A stretch of 64,000 bases of DNA from Hypericum androsaemum (lineage: Eukaryota; Streptophyta; Magnoliopsida; Malpighiales; Hypericaceae). Below, piece by piece: positions 13,413-24,117 of the stretch. A program made the translations under genes and the position numbers. A model generated the notes under the pieces. That model worked only from the letters and a program-made list of their open reading frames with translations. It had not been told where the DNA came from and searched no databases. The stretch covers positions 20,890,221 to 20,954,220 of the forward strand of contig OZ023181.1 in NCBI GenBank assembly GCA_963995505.1, read 5' to 3'. Position 1 is the stretch's first letter. Every line of letters starts with the position of its first letter.

Positions 13413-16400
13413 ATGCAATTAGTCAGGCTCTTCGTTTGGCTTGTCTTGTTTTCCTGGCATGTTTTTTTCCTTTCCAAGGCCACCGTCACTTGTTCGAGGC
13501 AGTACCACACAAACGAGACTGATCGAGAAGCGTTGCTGATGATAAAGAGTGAGATAGAGCAGGACCCTTCAAAGGTCCTGGACTCGTGGAACTCTTCCCT
13601 CCACTTTTGCAGGTGGCGAGGAGTGAAATGTGGCAATAATAATAAGCAGCAGAGGGTGGTCTCCCTGGAGCTGCCATTGTTGCACTTGGCGGGAACTCTG
13701 TCTCCTTACATTGGAAACTTGACATTCCTCAAGGTGTTGGACCTTGGAGACAACAACTTCCGCGGAACTATACCCCCGCAAATTTGCAGCACGCCTCGGC
13801 TGCAACATGTCGAGCTTTCGAATAATTCCTTCCAAGGAACACTGCCCACCAATTTGACTAATCTTTCCAAGCTTGAAATACTCTATATATTCACCAATAA
13901 CCTCACTGGTCAGGTTCCTGCCGAGCTTGCTTCTTTGCCAAGGCTTAGAGAACTTGGACTTTATGCAAACCATTTTACAGGTACCATACCACCTTCACTT
14001 GGGAACCTCTCGTTTCTCACTGTTCTTTCTTTGGGTAGAAACAATATCGAGGGAGGCATTCCAGCTGAAATCGGGCGGCTCCAGAACTTGGGGTTCCTGC
14101 AACTTGCTGAGAATAATCTAGCTGGTACTCTCCCTCCCCAGATTTACAACATCTCTTCTTTGTTCTACCTGGCTGTTCCTTCCAACTCATTGCATGGACA
14201 GCTTCCTCCAAGATTAGGTTTGGATCTCCCGCGGCTGGAATCGATTTTAGTCGGAGGCAATCATTTCTCCGGATCCATCCCAGAATCATTAGCCAATGCT
14301 TCCCGGCTCACACAACTTAGCATTGAATTCAATAATTTTAACAATCCACCCCCATTGAATTTGGGAACCCTCAAGAATCTACAACTCCTGCAAATGAATG
14401 GAAATCCTATATTCTCAAGATGCAAAAGCAATTGCCATCTGGGTTTCTTCAGCTCCTTAATCAATTGCACCAAGCTAACAACTCTAGTTCTAGACCAGAC
14501 TAACCTCACAGGGGTTTTCCCCGATGTTGTTACCAACCTGTCAACTACCCTCATTTACCTAATACTAAAGCAGAACTCTTTGTCTGGACAAGTACCTCAG
14601 GGTATTGGAAACCTCTTCAATGTCGTAAAATTTTCTTTGCGAGAGAACAAGTTGTCCGGAGTTATTCCGGATTCCATCGGAAGGCTGACCAAGTTACAAG
14701 GACTCAGCATGTCAGCGAATCAGTTCTCTGGGAAGATTCCAGCCTCTGTTGGTAATCTTTCACTGCTTGCTGCACTTGGTCTATATGATAACATGCTCGA
14801 GGGAGAGATACCAACTTCTTTGGGCGACTGCAAACTACTGCAATCTATCGATCTTTCCTCTAATAACCTGACAGGTAAGATACCTGGGCAAGTCCTTTCT
14901 CTTCCCTCCCTCTCCATTGGTCTCTTTCTAGACAGGAATCGCTTAGCCGGACCATTGCCTTTGGAAGTGGGGACTCTGAGAAACATTCAGCAACTCACTA
15001 TGCAAGGAAACCAGTTGTCTGGAGCTATTCCAAGCACTCTTGGTAGTTGTGAGATACTGGAACATCTTGACATGGGAGGCAACCGTTTTGAGGGAAACAT
15101 TCCACCATCATTTCAGCAGCTAAGAGGTCTACAGTATCTAAACCTTTCTCAGAACAGCCTTTTTGGAAGGATACCTGAGTTTCTCGGGGACCTCTCTTAC
15201 CTTAGTTATCTTGATCTATCCTACAATGACTTTGACGGCCAAGTGCCCGAAAAAGGAGTATTCGCGAATGCTAGCGACTTCTTCTTTTCTGGGAACAAGG
15301 GACTCTGTGGCGGAACTCATCAACTGCAACTACCACCGTGTCCCACTCCAAGTAAACAAAAGAAGCGCATCGCTACTCCAGCTATTGTGCTTTCTGTAAC
15401 CGGTGGTGTTGCGTGTGTCCTTCTTTTGGCCTTTGTTTATTGGAGAAGGAAGCAAAGGCGGCAAGAGGTTCCTCCTTGTGGCTTGCCAGAGGTGGACCAG
15501 TACTCTGATCTTTCTTACCGTGACCTTCAGCTAGCAACTGGAGACTTCTCCTCGGATAATCTGTTAGGAAAAGGAAGCTTTGGATCTGTCTATAAAGGAA
15601 CTCTCAGTACAGGGGAACTTACAGCTATCAAAGTCTTCGATCTCAATGTCCGAGGAGCTCACAGGAGCTTCTTAGCGGAATGTCAAGCTCTGAAGAGAAT
15701 CAGGCACCGGAATCTGGTTAAGATTGTATCTTGTTGCTCGAGTATAGATTTCAAAGGCCAGGAATTTAAAGCATTGGTATACGAGTTCATGCCTAATGGG
15801 AACCTGGATGGTTGGTTGCATCCTGACCCATCCGTTGGGCCCGAAAATCCATACAGCCTGACATTGGTACAGAGGTTGAACATAGCTATCGATGTTGCTA
15901 ATGCCTTGGAATATCTTCACCACCACAGCCAGGAGCCTGTTGCTCATTGCGATCTGAAGCCAAGCAATGTCCTGCTCGACATTGATCTGATCGCCCACAT
16001 TGGTGATTTCGGGCTGGCAAGACTCGTAATCGACACCTCAACAACGTCTCCTCAATCCGAATCAACTTCTAACGTGATTCGAGGAACTATCGGTTATGTA
16101 GCTCCAGGTAGCACTTCATTCTGGTTATCCTTTTAACTTAAACCTTCCCAAATGATTCATTCTGGAATCTGGTAAAATCTGCGCTTACTAATAATCCCTT
16201 GTTTTGTTTGGTTTCAGAATATGGGACAACTAAAGAGGTGTCCACACTAGGTGATGCCTATAGCTATGGCATCCTCTTACTTGAGCTGTTCACAGGCAAA
16301 AGACCAACAGATGGAACATTGTCCGAAGGAGTTACTCTTCATGGATTTGTTGAAATCGCTCTTGTAAACGACCATGTGATGAAAATCATAGATCCGCGGC

Positions 16401-16636
16401 TCATGGTTAACGAACAAGCAAGCAAAGAGACAGAGTATTCATCCGGGATTGTCTCCAAAGGTGGTGGCAGCAGCAGCAGCAGCAGCAACAACTATAGTAT
16501 GAAAGTTTGCCTGGCACGGATTCTAAAGATCGGACTTATGTGCTCTGTCGATCCGCCAAGAGAAAGAATGGACATCAAAGATGCACTCAAGGAACTGGAG
16601 AAGGCCAAGAAGATGCTACAACAACATTTAGTTTGA
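13413..16636 (+). CDS. RLK1: LRR receptor-like kinase, class XII (EFR/FLS2 type)
   Basis: A plasma-membrane pattern-recognition receptor candidate, close to At3g47570/EFR-type kinases. Two exons, 13413-16107 and 16218-16636, join in frame inside the APE motif (AP|EYG), giving 1037 residues; the intron is 110 bp. Signal peptide (about 1-25), LRR N-cap with WNSSLHFCRWRGVKC, about 20 LRRs, a CGG...LPPC capping pair, one transmembrane helix (about 653-676) with RRKQRR after it, and a kinase with GKGSFGSVYKG (about 716) and AIK. HCD at 845-847 replaces HRD, so this is a non-RD kinase, as usual for immune class XII. DFG is at 865-867. Oddities are GDAYSYG where GDVYSYG is usual, and a Ser run from AGC repeats (16467-16484). 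The ligand is unknown. Confidence 0.95.
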
Positions 16637-16816
16637 GGAGAATGATCAGTCTATCGAGGTTTTTTTAAGTAGACATTTTATTTATCTATAAATATCGCCC
16701 ATAATTACATCAGTACATTATGTGCAAGCTATGTATTCTCATCTAAGTGAGTCATATACAAACATAAATCTTTATGAGCAAGTTTCGGTAGCTGAAGAAG
16801 ATTGTATGAATAAGAA

Positions 16817-18150
16817 CTTCTAAATAGGCCACAGAAACTGTGTATATTTCCTGTAAATACCTTGTCATAGAATCCATGGAAGCAATAAAATTGTACACTA
16901 TAATTGTTGTAAGGATGGGATCTTTACTATCTACACACCCCTACAAGCACCTAACGAGTGAGTAAACCAAAATAAAGTCCAAAACTTTTGGATCCAATTT
17001 TCCGACACCAAAGATGGCACTGAACATTTTTAGGCTTGAACATTTTGTCAAGCACCTATATGCAGTTGGAGATCAGATTCAACTAATGCTCCTCATTCAA
17101 ATAAAATCCAATGCTGCGTCAGGCATGAATTCAAGATGCCTACATTAGGACCAAGGACGCCAGGAACTAAGATTACTTTTTTGTGTTAAAAATCCGCAAT
17201 TTTCTTACCCCGCCAAGAATGGTCGAAATTTGAGTTTGGTTTATCACAACACAAGATGTCAATGAATAGAACCTACGCTACGGGATCGGATATTGGACAT
17301 TGGATAATATGCTCACTCCTATATATATCATCTCATAAATACATGGAATCAATAAAAATTGTATACCGCAATAGTTGCAAAGATGAGATCTTTTTACTGT
17401 TTGCACATTCATACATGCACCTAACCAGTGATTAAACCAAAATAAAATCCAAAACTTTGTATCCAGTAATCCAGCACCGAAGATAGAAAGTTTTAATTTG
17501 TTCCCCCGACTAAGAAAACCAAAAGAGAAATGATATACACATTGATTCGGGAAAACTTATTATTACACCATTTGCTTCTAGAATTTTATCAAACACTTGG
17601 GTTGCGCGGCTGTGAACAGTTGGAAATCATACTCTCTCTTGATCTTCTGGACCAAAGAAAGAGAAAAGGCCTCCGACCGAAGAAAAGTTCGAGAATGCCT
17701 ACGCCTTGTATAAAGAAATTATGGGTCCAAAGTGAAGAAAGTAAGCCCAGACAAATAACGATCGAAAATATGTAAGATGGGCCTTATTTTAAGACCCAAC
17801 ATGGACATTACTAAGCCCCATCATCTACTGAGCTTGTTTCGGCTAAAGTTCAAGTAGGCCTAATGCCTTTTGTGGCAATTGGCGGACTAAAATATGAGCC
17901 AGCCGGGTAAATTTTTTGATGATAACAATTTTTTTAAATAATAATGTCTTCTTAACAGCTCAAGTTCCATTTACCCCATGGATACTCAAATTTCCAATAT
18001 TTAACTACGAAGCTAACTAATGTTACAATTAATCCTAATTAATTTAATATCATAAACTCCGTTATTTTCCTTCCCATTTCTTTGTAAATTCCAATTATTT
18101 TGTAAGATTTATAAATCCAATTAACGTGTCTCATTTGCCATTCATTCATT
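16817..18150 (+). repeat. NLR-type 3' flank and spacer behind RLK1
   Basis: After RLK1 comes DNA homologous to the flank of NLR1: TATTTCCTGTAAATACCTTG and AATCCATGGAAGCAATAAAA near 16840-16890, then the GGCATGAATTCAAGATGCC repeat at 17109-17230. From 17336 on it also matches the spacers behind NLR2 (22880-23310) and RLK2 (27540-28300): AAAGATGAGATCTTTTTA, GGTTGCGCGGCTGTGAACAG, GGCCTCCGACCGAAGAA, AACTACGAAGCTAACTAATG. No gene is seen in it. Confidence 0.8.
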
Positions 18151-19330
18151 GAATAATGGGAACTCCAGACGCCAAGATTAGGACCAAGGACGTAAATATA
18201 ATTCATTTGTGCCAAAAATATAGTGATGGAAGTTTTCCTCGGAAAGCTGCCAGCAATTTTCTTAGGCCCCTTAATCCTCGACTTGCACATTATATTACCA
18301 TGTGGTTCAAAAAATAACTATCTTGAGTGTCAGAGAATTCTGTAGTTGATACATTGCTATTTGAATAATTTTTTAAAATAAAAATACCTTTACCTATAAT
18401 TAGGAACTAATTTGGTTTCAATTTTAAAAAAAAAATCAGAAATATATTTAAAAAAACTCATCTCACTCTCTCTCCTCTCTCTCTCTCTCGTAATATCTTT
18501 ATTTTTCAGATATCTTTTTCATTTTTAGTTTAATAATACTTGGGGATATTTTTTTCTAAAATATTGGTACAAACAGTCAGGTCTCCCCTAAAAAATATTT
18601 ATTACTAGATCAGACATTCTCAAACTACAGAATACCGATATTCAAGTCGGTTGAATTATAAAATACTAAAGCAGAATTTTAACTTATTTATTTGTCAACG
18701 GAAATGGAAATGTATAAGCATGTAGGTGCCGTGACAATCTTGCAAGATTTTGAAGGGGAAACGTACAGTACAATGCAATAGGTAAATTCCTTGTTTTTCC
18801 CTTGTTGGCTAAACAGATAGATCTCTGCTGGGAACGAGATAACTTGTGCGTCATAATGTCGACAACTGCAAAACCCCTGCAAGCAACCTTAATGTCAACC
18901 TTAATGACGACATACAGGAAGCTAAATATTGTGTGAATGTTTTAACTCTTTGCCTTATTATTCATCAATCAGACTTATTTAAAGGACGGCTCTCTCAATA
19001 ATGTCTTTTACATTCGTCAAGAATCCAAATCCTTGTTAACACTTGTAACGTTAACTATGGGCCTTTCGACTATCCTCTTCTCATAGAAACTAGAGTGAAG
19101 TAAAATTTCCCAACAGCCTGGCATAAATGACTTCGAAAGAACTCTTCCACTAAAGAACTTTCGGAGGATATACTCATTGTTCAAGATAAGAGACCGGGTC
19201 GGTTTCTCTCCGACTAGGTGCTACCTGGCAGAGATATCTTTAGTCTGAAGCAATGCAGTGGACTTGTAAGGAAATGGAAGTATGACTACCACATCAGTTC
19301 CAGGAACTTTCTCAGGTATGCGTCCAACTT
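18150..19330 (+). repeat. NLR2 upstream region, homologous to NLR1 upstream
   Basis: The partner of 6497-7520, with shared landmarks listed there. It contains low-complexity CT tracts near 18467-18490 and no gene. At 19331-19340 CTACAAAAAG stands where NLR1 has a good TATA box. Confidence 0.7.
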
Positions 19331-19379
19331 CTACAAAAAGGCAAGATATTGGAAACCTATCGACAACAAGAAATACCAT

Positions 19380-19745
19380 TGAAAAGCACTTCCAAATCAC
19401 AAAACCACCATGAAATCTCGTTAACACCCTGAAACCAAGATGAAAAAGCAATTCCAAACCACAAAACCACCATGAAACACCATGAAACAGCCCTTCCAAA
19501 TCACAAAACCACCATGAAACCTTATTAACACCCAGAACCCAAGATGAAAAAGCAATTCCAAACCACAAAACCACCATGAAACACCATGAAAAAGCCCTTC
19601 CAAATCACAAAACCACCATGAAACCTTATTAACACCCAGAACCCAAGATGAAAAAGCAATTCCAAACCACAAAACCACCATGAAACTGCAATTCCCAAAC
19701 CACAAAACCACCATGAAACAGCTATTCCAAACCACAACCACCATG
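19380..19745 (+). repeat. 104-bp tandem array in the NLR2 leader
   Basis: About three and a third copies of a unit built from ACAAAACCACCATGAAAC and AAGATGAAAAAGCAATTCC. Equivalent positions are spaced by 104 bp (ATG at 19410, 19514, 19618). NLR1 has only a single related stretch at 7567-7600. The array lies between the presumed core promoter and the NLR2 start, and it adds many upstream ATG codons. Confidence 0.9.
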
Positions 19746-19852
19746 AACCTCATCTAGCTACCCTTTCCAAATAGAAATAGTACAAAAGAAAAATTCACAA
19801 ACTCGTCCAGTGGAGTGAAGAAAGGGACCAAAGTTCAGAGAATATACCAAAT

Positions 19853-22684
19853 ATGGCTTCTACGGCAGTATCATTTCTGACAATCAAAGTGTCAGAACTG
19901 ATGGAACATGAGAAACAGTTATTGGCAGGAGTCGAGCCGGACGTTCAATATATCATAGACGAGCTAGAGTTTATGAAGGCCTTCCTAAGAGACGTAGACA
20001 CGAAGACGGAGACTGATGATTTGCTCAAAGCTTTGGTGACCCAAGTGAGAGATTTGGCTCATGACATGGAGGATGCTCTTGATTATTTCAGGATGCGCCT
20101 CGTGCGTAACCATGGAAGTGGATTCTTTGGTTATCTTCAGAGGAAATCTTTCCTCATAGGGAGCTTGAGGGCTCGCCATGGAATTGCTTGCCGAATGCGG
20201 AGCATCAAGTCCAGAGTCATAACCGTCTCAGAGGGTCACAGGAGATACTGTATCAGAAATAATAAGATGGGGCAAAGCTCACGCTTTGACAGTCAAGGAG
20301 ATGCTCTTGTACTTGAAGAAGCTGATGTAGTTGGCATTGAAAAGCCGAAACATCAGCTGATGGGTTGGCTAATTGGCGGAAAAGTTGAACGTGAAGTGGT
20401 TGCAGTTGTAGGGATGGGAGGGTTGGGGAAAACCACTCTGGTGAGGAAAGCCTATGATGATGCAGAAGTGAAGATGCAGTTCAAGTTTCGAGCATGGATC
20501 ACTGTTTCTCAATCATCCAAGACGGAAGAGCTCCTGAAAGACATCATTAACCAATTGTTTCGAGCACGGAAAAAGCGCGCACCGCAAGAAGTGGAGAACA
20601 TGAAGACTGACCAGCTAAAAGAATGGATCAACGAGTTCCTTCAGAAGAAGAGATACTTAATCGTCTTGGATGATCTCTGGCATGTCGACACTTGGGATGC
20701 TGTCAAACATGCATTTCCCAACAACAAACTTGGAGGTCGGGTACTGCTCACAACAAGAAATGCCGAAGTTGCCTCGATGTCCTGCGTGGATTCCCCGAAC
20801 TGTGTGTATCACTTGGATCCATTGTCTCAACAGGAATCATGGACTCTATTCTGCAAGAAGGTATTCAAGCAAGACACTTGTCCTCCACATTTGAAGGAAG
20901 TTGCAGAAAGTATCCTCAAAAGATGCGAGGGATTGCCGCTTGCAATTGTGGCAATAAGTGGTGTTATGGCGTTGAAGAAGAAGAACAGAATTCATGAATG
21001 GGAGCTGATCCAGCGCAGCCTGGGTGCTGAACTAGAAGACAACGATACATTGAAGAGCATGACCAAAATATTGTCACTAAGTTACAATGACTTGCCTTAC
21101 TATCTGAAGTCTTGCCTGTTGTATTTCAGCATCTTTCCAGAGGATCAAGTGGTCGAACACTTGAGACTGATCAGGTTGTGGATAGCAGAAGGGTTCGTGG
21201 AGAGGAAAGATGGAAAGACACTAGAAGAAGTTGCAGAGAGCTACTTGAAGGAGTTGCTGAACAGAAGCTTGATCCAAGTTGCGGAATCAACTACTGATGG
21301 ACGAATCAAGACATGTCGAGTACATGATCTGCTCCGTGAGATCATAACTTCAATATCAAAAGAAGAAAATTTTTCTGCCATCGCAAGAGGTAAAAGGACA
21401 ATGTGGCCTGAAAAAGCCAGGCGTTTATCAGCTCGCAACTTCTCACCGAGCATATCACAGAGCTATGGGAAATCTCGTCTTCGTTCACTGCTCATGTTTT
21501 GGGGGCCAGATGCCTTATCTGATTCTCCTACATGTAAGATCCCTTCACATGGCCTTAAGCTGCTCAACGTACTAGATCTTCAAGGAGCGCCACTGGAGGA
21601 ATTCCCAGCTGTAATAGTCAAGATAGTCCTTCTCAGGTATCTGAGTTTAAAGAATACTAAGGTCAATCACATCCCAAGCTCGATTGGGAAGCTTCAAGAC
21701 CTTGAGACGTTGGATCTGAAAGGCACGCAAGTCACGAAACTGCCTGTTGAGATTCTGAAGCTGCAGAAACTGCGGCACCTGGCAGTATATCGTTATGTAT
21801 TCAAAGATGATCCTTTTATGCACATAAAATACGGATGCAATGTTCCAGCACAGATAGGAAACCTACAGTCCTTGCAAAAGCTCTGTTTTGTGGCAGCAGA
21901 TCATGGTGGCAAGGCCTTGATGGCAGAGATTGGGAGGCTGATTCAACTCCGGAGATTGGGCATCATCAAGTTGAGAACAAGTGACTGGAAAGTCCTATGT
22001 TCTTCAATCGAGAAGCTGATCGATCTCCGAGCATTGTCTGTCGCCTCAATAGCGAAGACCGAGATCCTTGACATGCAGTACATATCATCCCCTCCTCGAT
22101 TGCTGCAAAGGCTTTATCTGACTGGGTGCCTATTTGCATTACCACACTGGATACCTTCACTTCATAGCTTGGAAAAGGTAGTTCTGCAGTGGAGTCAACT
22201 GAGCAACGACCCATTACCATCTCTGCAGGATCTGCCCAACCTGGTGCACCTCGAGTTCGTTCAGGTGTATGATGGAGAGCTACTGAAATTCCAAGCCAAC
22301 GGGTTCCAAAAGCTCAAGTTTTTGGGACTGAACAAAATGGGAAACCTCGAATCAATTGTCGTAGAAAAGGGAGCAATGCCTTTGCTCGAGGAGCTGATTG
22401 TTCAGTGCTGCAAAATGATGCGGAAAGTACCATCAGGACTCGAAAACCTGACGAATCTGAAAGTGTTGCAACTGGTTGACATGCACAATGAGCTGATAAA
22501 TTCGCTCCGTCCGGATGGTGAAGGTGAAGATTACCAGAAGGTCGCTCACGTGGCGGAAATTTACTGCACCAGCCAGACCAACGGCAACTGGGACGTTCTC
22601 TCAATGGAGCACATCAAAGATGGAGAAAACTTTATCAGGGCTGACAGCTTCATCAGGAGACGGGAACATCATATCTGGAAATAA
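19853..22684 (+). CDS. NLR2: CC-NB-LRR immune receptor, RPM1-like
   Basis: A close paralogue of NLR1, intronless, 943 residues, with the same Rx-type coiled coil, NB-ARC and LRR order. P-loop GMGGLGKTT (187-195), kinase-2 RYLIVLDDLW (267-276), GLPLA (from 360), VHD (490-492), LRRs about 535-925. It lacks seven residues of the linker that NLR1 has before the NB-ARC. All switch motifs are intact, so by sequence it should be able to bind nucleotide. The start follows ATATACCAAATATGG. The main oddity is upstream: 13 ATGs in the 450 bases before the start (see array), which should lower translation if the leader begins near 19365. The pathogen effector or guarded protein is unknown. Confidence 0.95.
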   Translation: MASTAVSFLTIKVSELMEHEKQLLAGVEPDVQYIIDELEFMKAFLRDVDTKTETDDLLKALVTQVRDLAHDMEDALDYFRMRLVRNHGSGFFGYLQRKSFLIGSLRARHGIACRMRSIKSRVITVSEGHRRYCIRNNKMGQSSRFDSQGDALVLEEADVVGIEKPKHQLMGWLIGGKVEREVVAVVGMGGLGKTTLVRKAYDDAEVKMQFKFRAWITVSQSSKTEELLKDIINQLFRARKKRAPQEVENMKTDQLKEWINEFLQKKRYLIVLDDLWHVDTWDAVKHAFPNNKLGGRVLLTTRNAEVASMSCVDSPNCVYHLDPLSQQESWTLFCKKVFKQDTCPPHLKEVAESILKRCEGLPLAIVAISGVMALKKKNRIHEWELIQRSLGAELEDNDTLKSMTKILSLSYNDLPYYLKSCLLYFSIFPEDQVVEHLRLIRLWIAEGFVERKDGKTLEEVAESYLKELLNRSLIQVAESTTDGRIKTCRVHDLLREIITSISKEENFSAIARGKRTMWPEKARRLSARNFSPSISQSYGKSRLRSLLMFWGPDALSDSPTCKIPSHGLKLLNVLDLQGAPLEEFPAVIVKIVLLRYLSLKNTKVNHIPSSIGKLQDLETLDLKGTQVTKLPVEILKLQKLRHLAVYRYVFKDDPFMHIKYGCNVPAQIGNLQSLQKLCFVAADHGGKALMAEIGRLIQLRRLGIIKLRTSDWKVLCSSIEKLIDLRALSVASIAKTEILDMQYISSPPRLLQRLYLTGCLFALPHWIPSLHSLEKVVLQWSQLSNDPLPSLQDLPNLVHLEFVQVYDGELLKFQANGFQKLKFLGLNKMGNLESIVVEKGAMPLLEELIVQCCKMMRKVPSGLENLTNLKVLQLVDMHNELINSLRPDGEGEDYQKVAHVAEIYCTSQTNGNWDVLSMEHIKDGENFIRADSFIRRREHHIWK

Positions 22685-22931
22685 GTAAATACAGAAACTT
22701 GTAAATAATCCACAGAAACCATTTGTAAAATTCGTCCCTGTGTTATCCTGGAAGCTAGTGTATATATTTCTGGTGTAAGAAGCTGTATGTACAGTGGTAT
22801 ACTACAATAGTTGGGACAGCTATCCCTATCTCGATAATAGATCCGATAGTACTCGACTCTTAATAGAACTTGCACCAACGAAAAAAGATGAGATCTTTTT
22901 AGTGTTTACACATTCCTACGTGCACCTAAAC
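22685..22931 (+). repeat. NLR-type 3' flank, copy at NLR2
   Basis: It starts with TAAATACAGAAACTTGTAAA right after the stop and includes TATTTCTGGTGTAAGAAGCT and AAAGATGAGATCTTTTTAG. The same order of landmarks follows RLK2 from 27378. The flank continues at 23093 after a short insertion. Confidence 0.8.
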
Positions 22932-23092
22932 AGCGAGTAAACCACCACCGCATGTATGGTCTGATAGATACGATGTCATTCCTTAAGCATGAGATGGGAG
23001 TATCGAGTCCCAACGATCGTTCAAAATCCGAAATTGTGGAAACAATTTAAACCCACAATTTTATTTGACCAAAAAAAAAAGCGAGTAAACCA
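22932..23092 (+). mobile_element. SINE-like insertion with poly(A) and target duplications
   Basis: The 13-bp direct repeat AGCGAGTAAACCA stands at 22932-22944 and again at 23080-23092. Between them are about 135 bp that end in an A run. Near the middle is GGGAGTATCGAGTCCC, like a tRNA-derived box B. The homologous spacers behind RLK1 and RLK2 have one copy of the 13-mer and no insert, which shows an insertion here. Size, tail and target duplication fit a tRNA-derived SINE. Confidence 0.75.
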
Positions 23093-24050
23093 AAATAAAA
23101 TTCAAAACTTTGCATCCAATGTTCCAACACCGAAGATCGCAACTCTCAATTTGTTCCTCCAACTTAAAAAAGGGCAAGAAAAACAAAAGAGAAACGATAA
23201 ACGCATTGCTTCGGGGAAAACTTACGAGACCATTTTGCTTTGAGCATTTTATCAAACACCTGGGTTGCGCGGCTATAAACAGTTGGACATCAAATTCAAT
23301 CTCTTTCCTTAAGTTTTGGGTTCAAAGACTTAGAATGGTAACTCTTAATTGTCTATAATGAAATAATTAAGGGTGCTCCAATCTAAATAATAGAGGTTCG
23401 CAACAACAACAAAAAAAAAGAAAAAGAAAGCAAGGCCAGAAAAAGAACGAGCATATTTCGGCGCGAGTCTTGAAAATAAGTGGGCTGGGCTGGGTCTTGT
23501 CAAGAACCAACGTAAAAAAAAGTCTCTTGACCCAACTCACTAAGAGCAAGCCAAGAGATGTCATGAAAATTACTTCACGACTGCTCGTACTCAAATCATT
23601 GAAACAACGACTTCTCGTACTCAACGAAAAGGGCTTCAGAAATTTAGTAATCGTTACCTCCAAGATTTGGCTGTTCACTGAATTGAAGGGTTAATTATTG
23701 GTTGTGCAATTTTTTCCCGGTCAGCCGATTAATCCTAGTGCAGGGCAGGTCGGATCATAAAGTACGGAAAAGTTCTTTTGACCAAAATTTAGTGCAAGTG
23801 TATTAGTATAAATTTGGTGGAAGTTCATACCAAGCAACTGATCTTAAGTTTCATAGATTATTTAAGTAATGCAAGTCAATGGAATTTGTTTATATTATCT
23901 TAGCAATATCATCCGGCTAATGATGAATGACTTGATAGGCAAATGGAGTAGACAACAACAATTAACAATTAACTTTTTGTGGAAGAACTAACAATGACTA
24001 GGAGCATCGTGAAACCTTCTGATGGAGAAATTGGTGGGGGCTATATACAG
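23093..24050 (+). repeat. Spacer and promoter region of RLK2, homologous to that of NLR3
   Basis: The left part matches 27615-27830 (ACTTTGCATCCAAT, AACACCGAAGAT, GAAAACTTACGAGAC). The right part matches 28360-29005, including GGCAAATGGA, GGAAGA and CTTCTGATGGAGAAATTGGT (24017 and 28971). No gene is seen. Confidence 0.8.
24041..24048 (+). promoter_or_regulatory. Likely TATA box of RLK2
   Basis: CTATATAC lies about 75 bases before the chosen RLK2 start, directly after the segment shared with NLR3. The aligned NLR3 DNA has lost this TATA and instead has CATAAAAAG further upstream (near 28933). Confidence 0.5.
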
Positions 24051-24117
24051 TTAAAGCTCTATAGTTAATAGTCTTAGTATGATAATGGTCCTTGCACCCT
24101 CTCATATTAATACAAAG

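Noticed and set aside
19221..19753. Minus-strand repetitive frames rich in Trp and Phe (HGGFVVWNC type)
   Set aside because: They are the reverse reading of the 104-bp array in the NLR2 leader and have no other support.
24079..24117. Earlier in-frame ATG for RLK2
   Set aside because: It would put 13 extra residues before the signal peptide, while 24118 aligns with the start of RLK1.
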